Positions 1 through 7,765 of a stretch of 64,000 bases of DNA are shown piece after piece. Source of the stretch: an uncultured Blautia sp. (lineage in GTDB: Bacteria; Bacillota; Clostridia; Lachnospirales; Lachnospiraceae); contig UQHF01000009.1 of the NCBI GenBank assembly GCA_900540785.1, forward strand, positions 47,414-111,413, given 5' to 3'. The notes beneath the pieces are model-generated. The model did not search any database. It worked only from the letters and a program-made list of their open reading frames with translations, and was not told the origin of the DNA. The position numbers and the translations under genes were made by a program. Each line of letters starts with the position of its first letter. The stretch's first letter is position 1.

Positions 1-618
1 ACAGTTTATGAGAGAAATAAAGTCCTTCATGAGGACCGGAACTGGCGTTACTGGAAGGAGAGTAAGGAAGCGGGGATTCAGGTGCGCTGCGGAGATGTGA
101 AGAAAAATATGAAAATCTTCACGGATAAATACAATGCTTACAGCGGAAAACATAATTTTCTCTGTAATATCGGGTATCAGGCACAGGGAAGTTTTCCAAT
201 TACCCTTACCTTCAAAAATACGGGAGTGTATACATACGATGATCTTCGGGTAGTGTGCCAGCCGGTAGAAGGAATCGAGGAGGCGACGAAAAAGCTGGGA
301 GAGGAGTCTCTTACTGATATTCAAATGAAAGTCGATGAAATCAGAGGGCGGGTTTCTCTCTCAAAAGATAAGGTACTTCTTCTCTCTATTCCATACAGTA
401 CAGGCTTCACGGCTTATGTAGACGGAGAAGAGGCAGAGCTTAAAAAAGCAAACACTATGTACATGGCTCTGGAGCTTACAGAAGGAGAGCATGAGATACT
501 CCTGACATATAAAACGCCGTATTCTACAGCAGGTCAGATTCTGTCCGTTCTTGGGATTTTGATTTTTATTTTAATATCCAGGCGAAAATCGTTGACTTAC
601 AAAAAGGATACACTATAA
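1..618 (+). CDS. YfhO-family membrane protein, C-terminal part
   Basis: The reading frame is open from the first base of the window, so this is the 3' end of a longer gene and the GTG at 82 is not its start. The visible part is mostly a beta-rich extracytoplasmic domain. It ends with the YfhO-like pattern GFTAYVDGEE, then a TEGEHEI segment, one hydrophobic helix (roughly the last 30 residues) and a basic tail. YfhO proteins are large polytopic proteins thought to help glycosylate cell-surface polymers. The next gene, 24 bases downstream, is a matching lipid-linked sugar glycosyltransferase. Family assignment rests on the C-terminal pattern only. Confidence 0.7.
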   Translation, partial: TVYERNKVLHEDRNWRYWKESKEAGIQVRCGDVKKNMKIFTDKYNAYSGKHNFLCNIGYQAQGSFPITLTFKNTGVYTYDDLRVVCQPVEGIEEATKKLGEESLTDIQMKVDEIRGRVSLSKDKVLLLSIPYSTGFTAYVDGEEAELKKANTMYMALELTEGEHEILLTYKTPYSTAGQILSVLGILIFILISRRKSLTYKKDTL

Positions 619-642
619 TAAAATTAACGTATGGAGGAAACT

Positions 643-1602
643 ATGAAAAAATTGTCAGTTGTTTTGCCGGCATATAATGAAGAACTGATGGTTCGAAAAA
701 CATGCCAGGTTTTGCGGAAAATCCTGACAGATGCAGAGATTCCCTATGAGCTTGTTGTGGTAAACGATGGCTCAAAGGATGGGACATGGCAGGAAATTCT
801 GGAAGCCGGAAAGGAAGACGAACATATATTAGGAGTACAGTTTTCCAGAAATTTTGGTAAGGAGGCGGCTCTTTTTGCAGGTCTTGCTCAGGCGGGAGGA
901 GATGTTGTGGCTGTGATGGACTGCGATCTTCAGCACCCGCCGGAAACTCTTGTTTCTATGTACAGGCTTTGGGAAGAAGGATATGAAGTCATTGAAGGTA
1001 TAAAATCAAGCAGGGGAAAAGAGAGCTTTCTTCATGAGAAAAGTGCAGGATTTTTCTATGGTATCATGTCAAAGGCGACAAAGGTGGATATGCAGAATGC
1101 CTCAGATTTTAAAATGATGGACAGAAAAGTGGTGGACAGCATTTTGTCTATGCCGGAAAGAAATATGTTTTTCCGTGCAACCTCTTCCTGGGTAGGATAT
1201 AAAACTGCATATGTAAACTTTGAAGTGCAGGAGAGAGAAGCGGGAGAATCCAAATGGTCTGCCTGGTCGCTGATCAAATATGCTTTTACAAATATTGTGG
1301 CATTTACGACCATGCCGTTACAGTTTGTGACAGCGGCGGGAGGGATTTGCTTTGTCTGTTCGATGGCGCTTATTATTTATTCGCTTGTTCAGTATTTTAC
1401 AGGACATGCAGTGGAAGGATATTCCACAACAATCATTGTGATCCTTCTGATTGGAAGCGCCATGATGATGAGTCTCGGAATCATTGGCTATTATATTGGA
1501 AAGATTTATGAGGAAGTGAAACGAAGACCAAGATATATTGTATCAAAGATTGTGCGAGGAGACGTGGACGTTTCCCATGAGACAAATCACGACATAAAAT
1601 AG
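643..1602 (+). CDS. Family 2 glycosyltransferase, polyprenyl-phosphate sugar synthase type
   Basis: This is a 319-residue GT-A enzyme of the GtrB/YkcC/DPM1 type, which transfers a sugar from a nucleotide donor to undecaprenyl phosphate at the inner membrane face. Visible motifs are VVLPAYNEE at the N-terminus, NDGSKDGT near residue 45, and the metal-binding DCDLQHPPE near residue 95. Two hydrophobic helices follow at about 230-255 and 262-287, then a basic tail. An in-frame ATG lies at 631, but a GGAGG at 633-637 sits six bases before the ATG at 643, so 643 is preferred. The neighbours YfhO-like and GtrA-like fit a cell-wall or polymer glycosylation module. Confidence 0.87.
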   Translation: MKKLSVVLPAYNEELMVRKTCQVLRKILTDAEIPYELVVVNDGSKDGTWQEILEAGKEDEHILGVQFSRNFGKEAALFAGLAQAGGDVVAVMDCDLQHPPETLVSMYRLWEEGYEVIEGIKSSRGKESFLHEKSAGFFYGIMSKATKVDMQNASDFKMMDRKVVDSILSMPERNMFFRATSSWVGYKTAYVNFEVQEREAGESKWSAWSLIKYAFTNIVAFTTMPLQFVTAAGGICFVCSMALIIYSLVQYFTGHAVEGYSTTIIVILLIGSAMMMSLGIIGYYIGKIYEEVKRRPRYIVSKIVRGDVDVSHETNHDIK

Positions 1603-1611
1603 GAGCAGAAA

Positions 1612-2022
1612 ATGAAGGCACTGATAAAGAAACTCTATGAAAACGATGTGGTGCGGTATATTTTTTTCGGAGGCTGTACCACCCTTGTAAATCTTGTATC
1701 CTTTTTTCTTTTCAGAAAACTGGGGATTCCTTTAAATCCGGCAAATATAGCCTCGATTATCCTGGCGATTCTGTTTGCCTATATAGTAAATTCGAAATAT
1801 GTTTTTCAGGATAAATGTGAAACTTTAAAAGCGCATATCCGGCCCTTCTGTAAATTTATCAGCGCCCGTCTTGTAAGTATGGCAGTGGAAGTGAGAGGCG
1901 TGTGGCTTCTTGTGGAACTCCTGCATATGAACGAGATGGCGGGAAAGCTTTTTACACAGGTAATTGTACTTGTGATGAATTACATATTCAGTAAATTTTT
2001 TGTATTTACAACAGGAAAATAA
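1612..2022 (+). CDS. GtrA-like membrane protein
   Basis: This small 136-residue protein is almost entirely hydrophobic, with four predicted helices and a basic N-terminal stretch ending VVRYIFFGG. That is the usual layout of GtrA/DPMS flippase-like proteins, which are thought to help flip or retain polyprenyl-linked sugars. It starts 9 bases after the glycosyltransferase, so the two are almost certainly cotranscribed and functionally paired. The substrate sugar cannot be read from the sequence. Confidence 0.83.
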   Translation: MKALIKKLYENDVVRYIFFGGCTTLVNLVSFFLFRKLGIPLNPANIASIILAILFAYIVNSKYVFQDKCETLKAHIRPFCKFISARLVSMAVEVRGVWLLVELLHMNEMAGKLFTQVIVLVMNYIFSKFFVFTTGK

Positions 2023-2039
2023 AAACGGAGGAAGGAAAA

Positions 2040-3092
2040 ATGACACTGGAGGAAGCAAAAAACAAGATAACCCCTCTTAACACACAGGCAATGGAAGCGG
2101 CAGTGGCGCACTGGAACAGCATTGCAAAGCCCCTTCATTCTCTCGGAAAGCTTGAGGATCTTGTGGTTCAGCTTGCAGGAATCACAGGAACTCCAAATGT
2201 ACAAATTGGAAAAAGAGCCCTTATTGCCATGTGCGCAGACAACGGAGTAGTAGAAGAGGGAGTAACTCAGAGCGGGCAGGAAGTCACTGCCATTGTGGCG
2301 GAAAATTTCCTGAAAGCGGAGACAACTGCCTGTATTATGGCAAAAAAATGCGGGGCAGATGTGTATCCTGTTGATGTGGGAATGGCGTCAGATACAAAGG
2401 TACGCACAGATTTAAAGGTTGCGCATGGTACAAAGAATATGGCGAAAATGCCTGCCATGACAAGGGAAGAGGCTGTGAAAGCTATAGAAGCGGGAATCCA
2501 CATGGCAGAAGAGCTGCAGAAAGAGGGATACCAGATTCTGGCGACAGGAGAAATGGGTATCGGAAATACCACAACAAGCAGTGCAGTGGCTTCGGTTCTT
2601 ATGGAAGAACCTGTGGAAACGATGACGGGAAGAGGCGCCGGACTTTCAAGTGAGGGTCTCGTCCGAAAAATACAGGTGATCAAAGAGGCGATTGCCCTTC
2701 ATAAACCGGATAAAAATGATGCCATAGACGTACTTGCCAAAGTGGGCGGGTTTGATATTGCCGGTATGGCTGGCGTATTTTTAGGGGGAGCTGCTCTTAA
2801 AATCCCTGTTATCATGGACGGATTTATTTCCTGTGTGGCAGCTCTTGTGGCAGTCCGTATCTGTCCGGAGGCATCAGGATATATTCTTGCTTCCCATGTT
2901 TCCAAAGAACCGGCAGCCCGGCTGATCCTGGAACATTTACAGAAAGAGGCGGTGATTCACGGAGATATGTGTCTTGGAGAGGGAACAGGAGCCATTGCCC
3001 TTCTTCCTCTTTTAGACCTTGGAATTTCCGTTTATCACTCCATGAGCACCTTTGAAGAAATCCATGTAGAGCAGTATGAGGAGTTAAAATAA
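2040..3092 (+). CDS. cobT: Nicotinate-nucleotide:dimethylbenzimidazole phosphoribosyltransferase
   Basis: CobT makes alpha-ribazole phosphate, the activated lower ligand of cobalamin, from nicotinate mononucleotide and a base such as dimethylbenzimidazole. The 350-residue length is normal. Visible family motifs include CADNGVVEEGV near residue 65, GEMGIGNTTTSS near 175, and LGEGTGA near 312, whose glutamate (about E314) matches the catalytic base of characterised CobT. A GGAGGAAGG site precedes ATG 2040. It begins 17 bases after the GtrA gene and opens a cobT-cobU-cobS-cobU-like-cobC run. No cobalamin riboswitch is visible upstream, so it may share the preceding promoter. Confidence 0.95.
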   Translation: MTLEEAKNKITPLNTQAMEAAVAHWNSIAKPLHSLGKLEDLVVQLAGITGTPNVQIGKRALIAMCADNGVVEEGVTQSGQEVTAIVAENFLKAETTACIMAKKCGADVYPVDVGMASDTKVRTDLKVAHGTKNMAKMPAMTREEAVKAIEAGIHMAEELQKEGYQILATGEMGIGNTTTSSAVASVLMEEPVETMTGRGAGLSSEGLVRKIQVIKEAIALHKPDKNDAIDVLAKVGGFDIAGMAGVFLGGAALKIPVIMDGFISCVAALVAVRICPEASGYILASHVSKEPAARLILEHLQKEAVIHGDMCLGEGTGAIALLPLLDLGISVYHSMSTFEEIHVEQYEELK

Positions 3093-3093
3093 A

Positions 3094-3636
3094 ATGATCG
3101 TTCTTGTAACAGGAGGAAGCGGAAGCGGAAAATCAGCTTTCGCGGAAGATAAAGTTCTTTCTTTCGGGGAGGCAAGGCGCATTTACATTGCTACCATGTA
3201 TCCCTTTGATATGGAAAGCAAAAAAAGAGTGCACAGACACAGAAATATGAGAGCGGGAAAAGGCTTTGAGACAGTGGAGTGCTATACAAATTTAAAGGAT
3301 CTTCTTCTTCCGAAAGACAGTGTGGTTCTTCTGGAATGTATGTCAAATCTTGTGGCAAATGAAATGTTTCAAAAAGATGGCGCAAAAGAGCGCACGGTAG
3401 AAGAGATTCTGGAGGGAATCCGTGAGATTGCCGGTTATGTCCGACATCTTGTGATCGTCACAAACGAAATCTTTTCAGAAGCTGCTATCTATGAGGGCGA
3501 AACAGAAACCTACAGAAAATATCTGGGAGAAATCAACAGAAGCCTTGGAGAAATAGCAGACGAAGTGTATGAGGTTGTATATGGAATTCCCTCATGTGTG
3601 AAAGGAGGCAGAAAAGATGAAAAGCCTCTGGAATAA
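3094..3636 (+). CDS. cobU: Adenosylcobinamide kinase / guanylyltransferase
   Basis: CobU phosphorylates adenosylcobinamide and then attaches GMP, giving the GDP-activated intermediate for CobS. The protein has 180 residues. It shows a P-loop GGSGSGKS at 7-14 and a histidine at about 49 within HRHRNMR, matching the guanylylated histidine of the family. The later segment that normally reads like NEVGxGIVP is instead NEIFSEAAIY, so the third family motif is divergent. A second short CobU-like protein two genes downstream carries the canonical version of that motif. It starts 1 base after cobT and overlaps cobS by 20 bases. Confidence 0.9.
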   Translation: MIVLVTGGSGSGKSAFAEDKVLSFGEARRIYIATMYPFDMESKKRVHRHRNMRAGKGFETVECYTNLKDLLLPKDSVVLLECMSNLVANEMFQKDGAKERTVEEILEGIREIAGYVRHLVIVTNEIFSEAAIYEGETETYRKYLGEINRSLGEIADEVYEVVYGIPSCVKGGRKDEKPLE

Positions 3637-4390
3637 TTTTAAGGTGGCGTTTTCCATGTTTTCCAAAATTCCCATGCCCCGTGCAGACTGGACGGAAGAA
3701 AATATGAAGTATATGATCTGTTTCTTTCCGTTTGTGGGAACCGTGATTGGGCTTTTGAGCATAGGCGCCGCCTGTGCGGGAAAATACCTGGGGTTTGGGA
3801 CAAACCTTACGGCCGTTGTGCTTGTGCTGCTTCCGGTCCTTGTCACAGGAGGAATCCATGTGGACGGACTTCTTGATACGGCAGATGCTTTAAGCTCCTG
3901 GAGAGAGCGGGAGAGACGTCTGGAGATCCTTAAGGATTCTCATGCAGGAGCCTTTGCGGTGATCACTGCCTGCGTTTATTTTCTCGCATGGTTCGGAGCG
4001 TATAGTGAGCTTATGGCTTTTTCGGACGGCGTGATTTTAATGGCTCTGGGTTTTATGGTATCGAGATGCCTTTCCGGAATCGGGGTGGTATCGTTTCCGA
4101 AGGCAAGGGCAGACGGAACAGTTGCAGAATTTTCTAAAAAGTCAGAAAACCGTCTTGTGCGAAGCGTGCTGATTTTTTATCTCGTGCTGCTCTTTGTGCT
4201 GATGGTTCTTGTCAGTCCGTTAAAGGGAGCAGTCGCTTTTGTGACAGCGCTTCTTATTTTTGCCTGGTATTATCACATGGCAATGAAATATTTCGGCGGG
4301 ACAACAGGAGACCTTTCCGGATATTTTCTATGCCTCTGTGAGCTTGGCATGGCTTGGAGCATTGCGCTTTTATGCGTTCTTGCAGCTTAA
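3617..4390 (+). CDS. cobS: Adenosylcobinamide-GDP ribazoletransferase (cobalamin synthase)
   Basis: CobS is the integral membrane enzyme that joins GDP-cobinamide to alpha-ribazole or its phosphate. The 257-residue protein has the family signature GGIHVDGLLDTADAL near residues 76-90, followed by KDSHAGAFAV near 110 and several hydrophobic helices. The ATG lies inside the end of cobU and is preceded by GGAGG at 3604-3608, so translation is probably coupled. The context of cobT, cobU and a cobC-like phosphatase supports a nucleotide-loop assembly or salvage role; corrin-ring genes are absent here. Confidence 0.94.
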   Translation: MKSLWNNFKVAFSMFSKIPMPRADWTEENMKYMICFFPFVGTVIGLLSIGAACAGKYLGFGTNLTAVVLVLLPVLVTGGIHVDGLLDTADALSSWRERERRLEILKDSHAGAFAVITACVYFLAWFGAYSELMAFSDGVILMALGFMVSRCLSGIGVVSFPKARADGTVAEFSKKSENRLVRSVLIFYLVLLFVLMVLVSPLKGAVAFVTALLIFAWYYHMAMKYFGGTTGDLSGYFLCLCELGMAWSIALLCVLAA

Positions 4391-4416
4391 AAAACGACAG
4401 ATAGGGGGAATCTAAA

Positions 4417-4797
4417 ATGGAACTGATCATCGGCGGCGCATATCAGGGAAAAACAGAGTATGCAAAAAAAGAACATCCTGCTCTTACCTGGAAAAATGCA
4501 GGGGACATGTGTGAGGAGGAACTTCTTGCGGCAGAGGGAATTTTAAATTTCCAGGACTACATAAAAAAAGAAATTCAGGAAGGCAGAAATCCGGCGCATA
4601 TTGGAGAGCTTTTGTTACAGAAAAATCCTGACGCAGTCATCGTATCAGAGGAAGTAGGATACGGAGTGGTTCCTGTGAACGCGTTTGAGAGGGAATACAG
4701 GGAAGCGGTAGGCCGGATCTGTACAAAACTTGCCTCAGGAAGCCGGAAGGTGACAAGAGTGATCTGCGGAATCGGGACGGTGATAAAACATGATTAA
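4417..4797 (+). CDS. Short CobU-like P-loop protein
   Basis: This 126-residue protein resembles a CobU with its middle removed. The N-terminus has a P-loop-like GGAYQGKTEYA, and the C-terminal half has SEEVGYGVVPVN followed by REAVGRI and a GIGTVIK end, matching the C-terminal CobU motifs. The HxxR segment carrying the guanylylated histidine is missing. It lies between cobS and the cobC-like phosphatase and overlaps the latter by 8 bases, so a role in cobalamin assembly is likely. It might be a kinase-only variant, a partner of the full-length CobU, or a different nucleotide-binding enzyme. Confidence 0.7.
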   Translation: MELIIGGAYQGKTEYAKKEHPALTWKNAGDMCEEELLAAEGILNFQDYIKKEIQEGRNPAHIGELLLQKNPDAVIVSEEVGYGVVPVNAFEREYREAVGRICTKLASGSRKVTRVICGIGTVIKHD

Positions 4798-5377
4798 ACT
4801 TTTTCTTATCCGTCATGGACAGACGGAAGGGAATAAGAAAAAGCGGTATATCGGAGTGACAGACGAGCCCCTTTGTGAGGAAGGAAAATTTTTACTCCGC
4901 CAGATGAAATATCCGGCGTCTCAGTCTGTTTATGTAAGTCCGATGAGACGATGTGTGGAAACAGCAGAGATTCTTTTTCCGGAGACCAGGGCTCATGTGA
5001 TCGATGAGCTGGCAGAATGCGATTTCGGGGACTTTGAAAACAAAAACTATAAGGAGCTGACTGGAAATCCAGATTATCAGGCATGGATTGAGAGTGGCGG
5101 TACACTTCCCTTTCCGGGAGGAGAGAGCAGGGAAGAATTCTGCAGACGAAATCTTCTTGGTTTTCAAAAAGTCATGACAGACTGTATCCGGAGGGATATT
5201 TCCAATGCTGCTCTTGTGGTACATGGAGGGACGATCATGAATATTATGGAAGCGTATGCTGTGGAGAAGCAGCCTTTTTATCAGTGGCACGTGGAAAATG
5301 GCGGGGGATATACACTGGATTTTGATACAGAAGAATGGAATAAAGGCAGAAGATGTCTGATTTTAAGAGAGGAGTGA
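4790..5377 (+). CDS. cobC: Histidine phosphatase, probable alpha-ribazole-5'-phosphatase
   Basis: This 195-residue protein belongs to the phosphoglycerate mutase-like histidine phosphatase superfamily. The catalytic motif RHGQTEGN is at about residues 8-15, the SPMRRCVETA segment is near 50, and the second histidine lies in VVHGGTIMNI near 145. In this operon the natural substrate is alpha-ribazole phosphate or adenosylcobalamin 5'-phosphate (CobC role). The superfamily is broad, so substrate choice is inferred from gene order. It overlaps the CobU-like gene by 8 bases. Confidence 0.85.
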   Translation: MIKLFLIRHGQTEGNKKKRYIGVTDEPLCEEGKFLLRQMKYPASQSVYVSPMRRCVETAEILFPETRAHVIDELAECDFGDFENKNYKELTGNPDYQAWIESGGTLPFPGGESREEFCRRNLLGFQKVMTDCIRRDISNAALVVHGGTIMNIMEAYAVEKQPFYQWHVENGGGYTLDFDTEEWNKGRRCLILREE

Positions 5378-5381
5378 TTGT

Positions 5382-6128
5382 ATGAAAAGTTGGATCAGAA
5401 GTGATTTAAAATACAGAGCAAAGATGGCATTCCGGAAAAATTACTGGGCGGCTGTTGTAGTCAGCCTCATTCTTGCTATTGTGGCAGGCATGGGAAACGG
5501 CGGCAGAGGAACCAGCAGTGTGGCAAACACAGTGACCCATACAGAGGTATATGACGGTACTTTAAAATTTTCCATGAACTATGTGACGCCTTTTACATGG
5601 CTTTTAGGTGCTCTTACAGTTGGTGTGGTTCTGATTTTTGGCGCATTATTTATTCTTTTAAAGATTTTTGTGGGAAATGTACTGGAAGTAGGTGTGAGAG
5701 GATTTTATATAGAGAATCTTTATTCTGCACCTTCTGTTGGTAAGATTTTTGCACCGTTTCGTTCCGGACAGTATTGGAATATCGTAAAAATCATGTTCTT
5801 CCGTGATCTGTTTATATTTCTGTGGACGCTTTTGTTTGTGATTCCCGGTATTGTTAAAAGCTATGAATATAAAATGATACCGTATCTTCTGGCAGAGAAT
5901 CCCGGGATGTCAAAGCAGGAAGTATTTGAAAGAACAAGAGAGATGATGTACGGACAGAAAGCAGATGCTTTTGTTCTGGATCTTTCTTTTATTCCCTGGA
6001 TTCTTCTGAATGCGTTTACATTTAATATTCTGGGGATTTTATATCTTCAGCCATATATGGACGCGACACAGGCAGAACTTTATGACGTTCTGGCAGCGCC
6101 GCCGTCATCCAATTCTTATAATCAATAA
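5382..6128 (+). CDS. DUF975 family membrane protein
   Basis: The protein has 248 residues. The N-terminal DLKYRAKMAFRKNYW pattern, followed at once by a hydrophobic helix, is typical of DUF975 proteins. Further helices occur near residues 65-95, 135-160 and 205-230. The region LLAENPGMSKQEVFERTREMM is a conserved amphipathic cytoplasmic segment of the family. The function is unknown. It begins 4 bases after the cobC-like gene and is closed by a strong terminator, so it is the last gene of the cobalamin transcript, though no link to cobalamin is evident. Confidence 0.8.
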   Translation: MKSWIRSDLKYRAKMAFRKNYWAAVVVSLILAIVAGMGNGGRGTSSVANTVTHTEVYDGTLKFSMNYVTPFTWLLGALTVGVVLIFGALFILLKIFVGNVLEVGVRGFYIENLYSAPSVGKIFAPFRSGQYWNIVKIMFFRDLFIFLWTLLFVIPGIVKSYEYKMIPYLLAENPGMSKQEVFERTREMMYGQKADAFVLDLSFIPWILLNAFTFNILGILYLQPYMDATQAELYDVLAAPPSSNSYNQ

Positions 6129-6147
6129 AAAGAAACAAGTCTTCTTA

Positions 6148-6186
6148 AAACAGGCAGCTTTGGGAAACCGAAGCTGCCTGTTTGTA
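6148..6186 (+). terminator. Intrinsic terminator after DUF975 gene
   Basis: Arms CAGGCAGCTT and AAGCTGCCTG pair perfectly around a short loop (6151-6180), flanked by an A-run and a T-rich tail. It closes the cobalamin/DUF975 transcript and separates it from the purine operon. Confidence 0.9.
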
Positions 6187-6237
6187 TTTGTTGAAAATTT
6201 GTCTATAAATATATTTCTAATAAGGACAAAAAAATTT

Positions 6238-6264
6238 GCAATACCAAAATTTTTTTGGCATTAC
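6238..6264. promoter_or_regulatory. Imperfect palindrome, candidate operator before ssnA
   Basis: A 27-bp dyad with GCAATACCAAAA in one arm and TTTTGGCATTAC in the other lies directly upstream of the candidate -35 box of ssnA. Ten of twelve arm positions pair. A closely similar block occurs upstream of the -35 box of ygeX at 25544-25575. The position and the recurrence suggest a regulator site for the purine locus; the binding protein is unknown, with the PAS/HTH protein at 33119-33751 as first candidate. Confidence 0.45.
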
Positions 6265-6266
6265 TA

Positions 6267-6295
6267 TTGAAATATTTTATGAAGTATGGTAGAGT
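6267..6295 (+). promoter_or_regulatory. Candidate promoter of the ssnA operon
   Basis: TTGAAA (6267-6272) and TAGAGT (6290-6295) are separated by 17 bases. The predicted leader of about 110 bases contains a 7-bp hairpin (AAAATCC with GGATTTT, 6310-6334). An alternative pairing of CCAAAA with TTTTGG is followed by a short T-run near 6350, so attenuation is possible but unproven. Confidence 0.5.
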
Positions 6296-6414
6296 TGTAT
6301 TATAGTAGAAAATCCCCAAAATATGTTTGGATTTTAATTCATGTTTTGGCGTTTTTCACAGGAAAAGAATGGGCGATTTTGTATTATCTTGTAAAAATTA
6401 AGGAGGGTTTGTAT

Positions 6415-7752
6415 ATGCTTATTATCGGAAACGGAAGAGTCATTACACGCGATGAAGAAAATCCGTTTATTGAAAACGGTGCGGTTGCAATGGAAGGAAA
6501 TACCATCGTGATGGTAGGAAATACAGGGGACGTAAAAAAGACATATCCGGAGGCGGAATTTACAGATGCGAAAGGCGGCGTGATCATGCCGGCGTTTATC
6601 AATGCTCACGAGCATATTTACAGTTCTTTTGCAAGAGGATTAAGTATTAAAGGATATGATCCGCAGGGCTTTCTCGATATTCTGGACGGTATGTGGTGGA
6701 CTATTGACCGTCATCTTACCCTGGAGCAGACAAAACTTTCTGCTTATGCTACATATATTGATTCCATCCGAAACGGTGTGACAACGGTCTTTGATCACCA
6801 TGCAAGCTTCGGACATATTACGGGCTCTCTTCATGCCATTGAAGAAGCAGCAACAGATCTGGGCGTCCGCACCTGTCTCTGCTATGAAATTTCCGATCGT
6901 GACGGTATGGAAAAATCAAGAGAATCTGTGATGGAAAATGTAAATTTCATCAAACATGTGCAGAAAGAAAAAAATGATATGGTTGCAGGAATGATGGGTA
7001 TGCATGCATCGTTTACCATATCGGACGAGACAATGGCGCTTTGCAATGAATTAAAGCCGGAAGGCGTGGGATACCACATTCATGTGGCAGAGGGAATTTA
7101 CGACCTTCATCAGTGTTTAAAAGAACATGGAAAGAGAATCGTGGACCGTCTTTATGACTGGAATATCCTGGGACCGAAAACCCTTCTCGGACATTGTATT
7201 TATATTAATGAACATGAGATGGATTTAATTAAGGAGACAGATACGATGGTTGTGCATAACCCGGAATCCAATATGGGAAATGCCTGCGGCTGTCCTCCTA
7301 CTATGGCGCTTGTCCATAAGGGAATTTTAACAGGTCTTGGAACAGACGGATATACCCACGATATGCTGGAATCCTGGAAGGTGGCAAATGTGCTTCACAA
7401 ACACCACCTCTGCGACCCGAACGCAGCGTGGGGCGAAGTGCCGAAGATGCTGTTTGAAGGAAACAGGGAAATTGCGGGAAGATACTTTGAAAAACCGCTG
7501 GGAATCTTAAAACCGGGAGCTTCAGCAGATGTGATCGTTCTTGACTATGATCCGCTCACTCCAATGCGTGCAGATAACGTAAACGGACATCTCCTGTTTG
7601 GCACAAACGGAAACAGCGTAGTGACAACAGTCTGCAACGGAAAGATGCTTATGAAAGACAGAGAGATTCTTGTATGTGACGCAGAGAAGATCATGGCTGA
7701 CTGCCGTCAGGCGGCAAAAGAGCTTGCAGATGATATTAACAGCGGAAAATAA
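6415..7752 (+). CDS. ssnA: SsnA-type amidohydrolase
   Basis: This is a cyclic amidohydrolase of the SsnA family (putative aminohydrolase of the selenium/purine cluster), 445 residues and close to the usual 440. The frame extends upstream to 6286, but AAGGAGGG at 6400-6407 points to ATG 6415. Metal-site motifs are NAHEHIYS near residue 62, HIHVAEG near 222 and GLGTDGYTHDM near 302. Members act on purine-like or pterin-like rings by deamination; in this locus a guanine-deaminase-like or ring-opening step is inferred. It is the first gene of the long plus-strand purine operon, 13 bases before ygfK. Confidence 0.92.
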   Translation: MLIIGNGRVITRDEENPFIENGAVAMEGNTIVMVGNTGDVKKTYPEAEFTDAKGGVIMPAFINAHEHIYSSFARGLSIKGYDPQGFLDILDGMWWTIDRHLTLEQTKLSAYATYIDSIRNGVTTVFDHHASFGHITGSLHAIEEAATDLGVRTCLCYEISDRDGMEKSRESVMENVNFIKHVQKEKNDMVAGMMGMHASFTISDETMALCNELKPEGVGYHIHVAEGIYDLHQCLKEHGKRIVDRLYDWNILGPKTLLGHCIYINEHEMDLIKETDTMVVHNPESNMGNACGCPPTMALVHKGILTGLGTDGYTHDMLESWKVANVLHKHHLCDPNAAWGEVPKMLFEGNREIAGRYFEKPLGILKPGASADVIVLDYDPLTPMRADNVNGHLLFGTNGNSVVTTVCNGKMLMKDREILVCDAEKIMADCRQAAKELADDINSGK

Positions 7753-7765
7753 AGGAGGTTTTTGT

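Noticed and set aside
2022..2040. Cobalamin riboswitch before cobT
   Set aside because: Only 17 bases lie between the genes, too few for the element.
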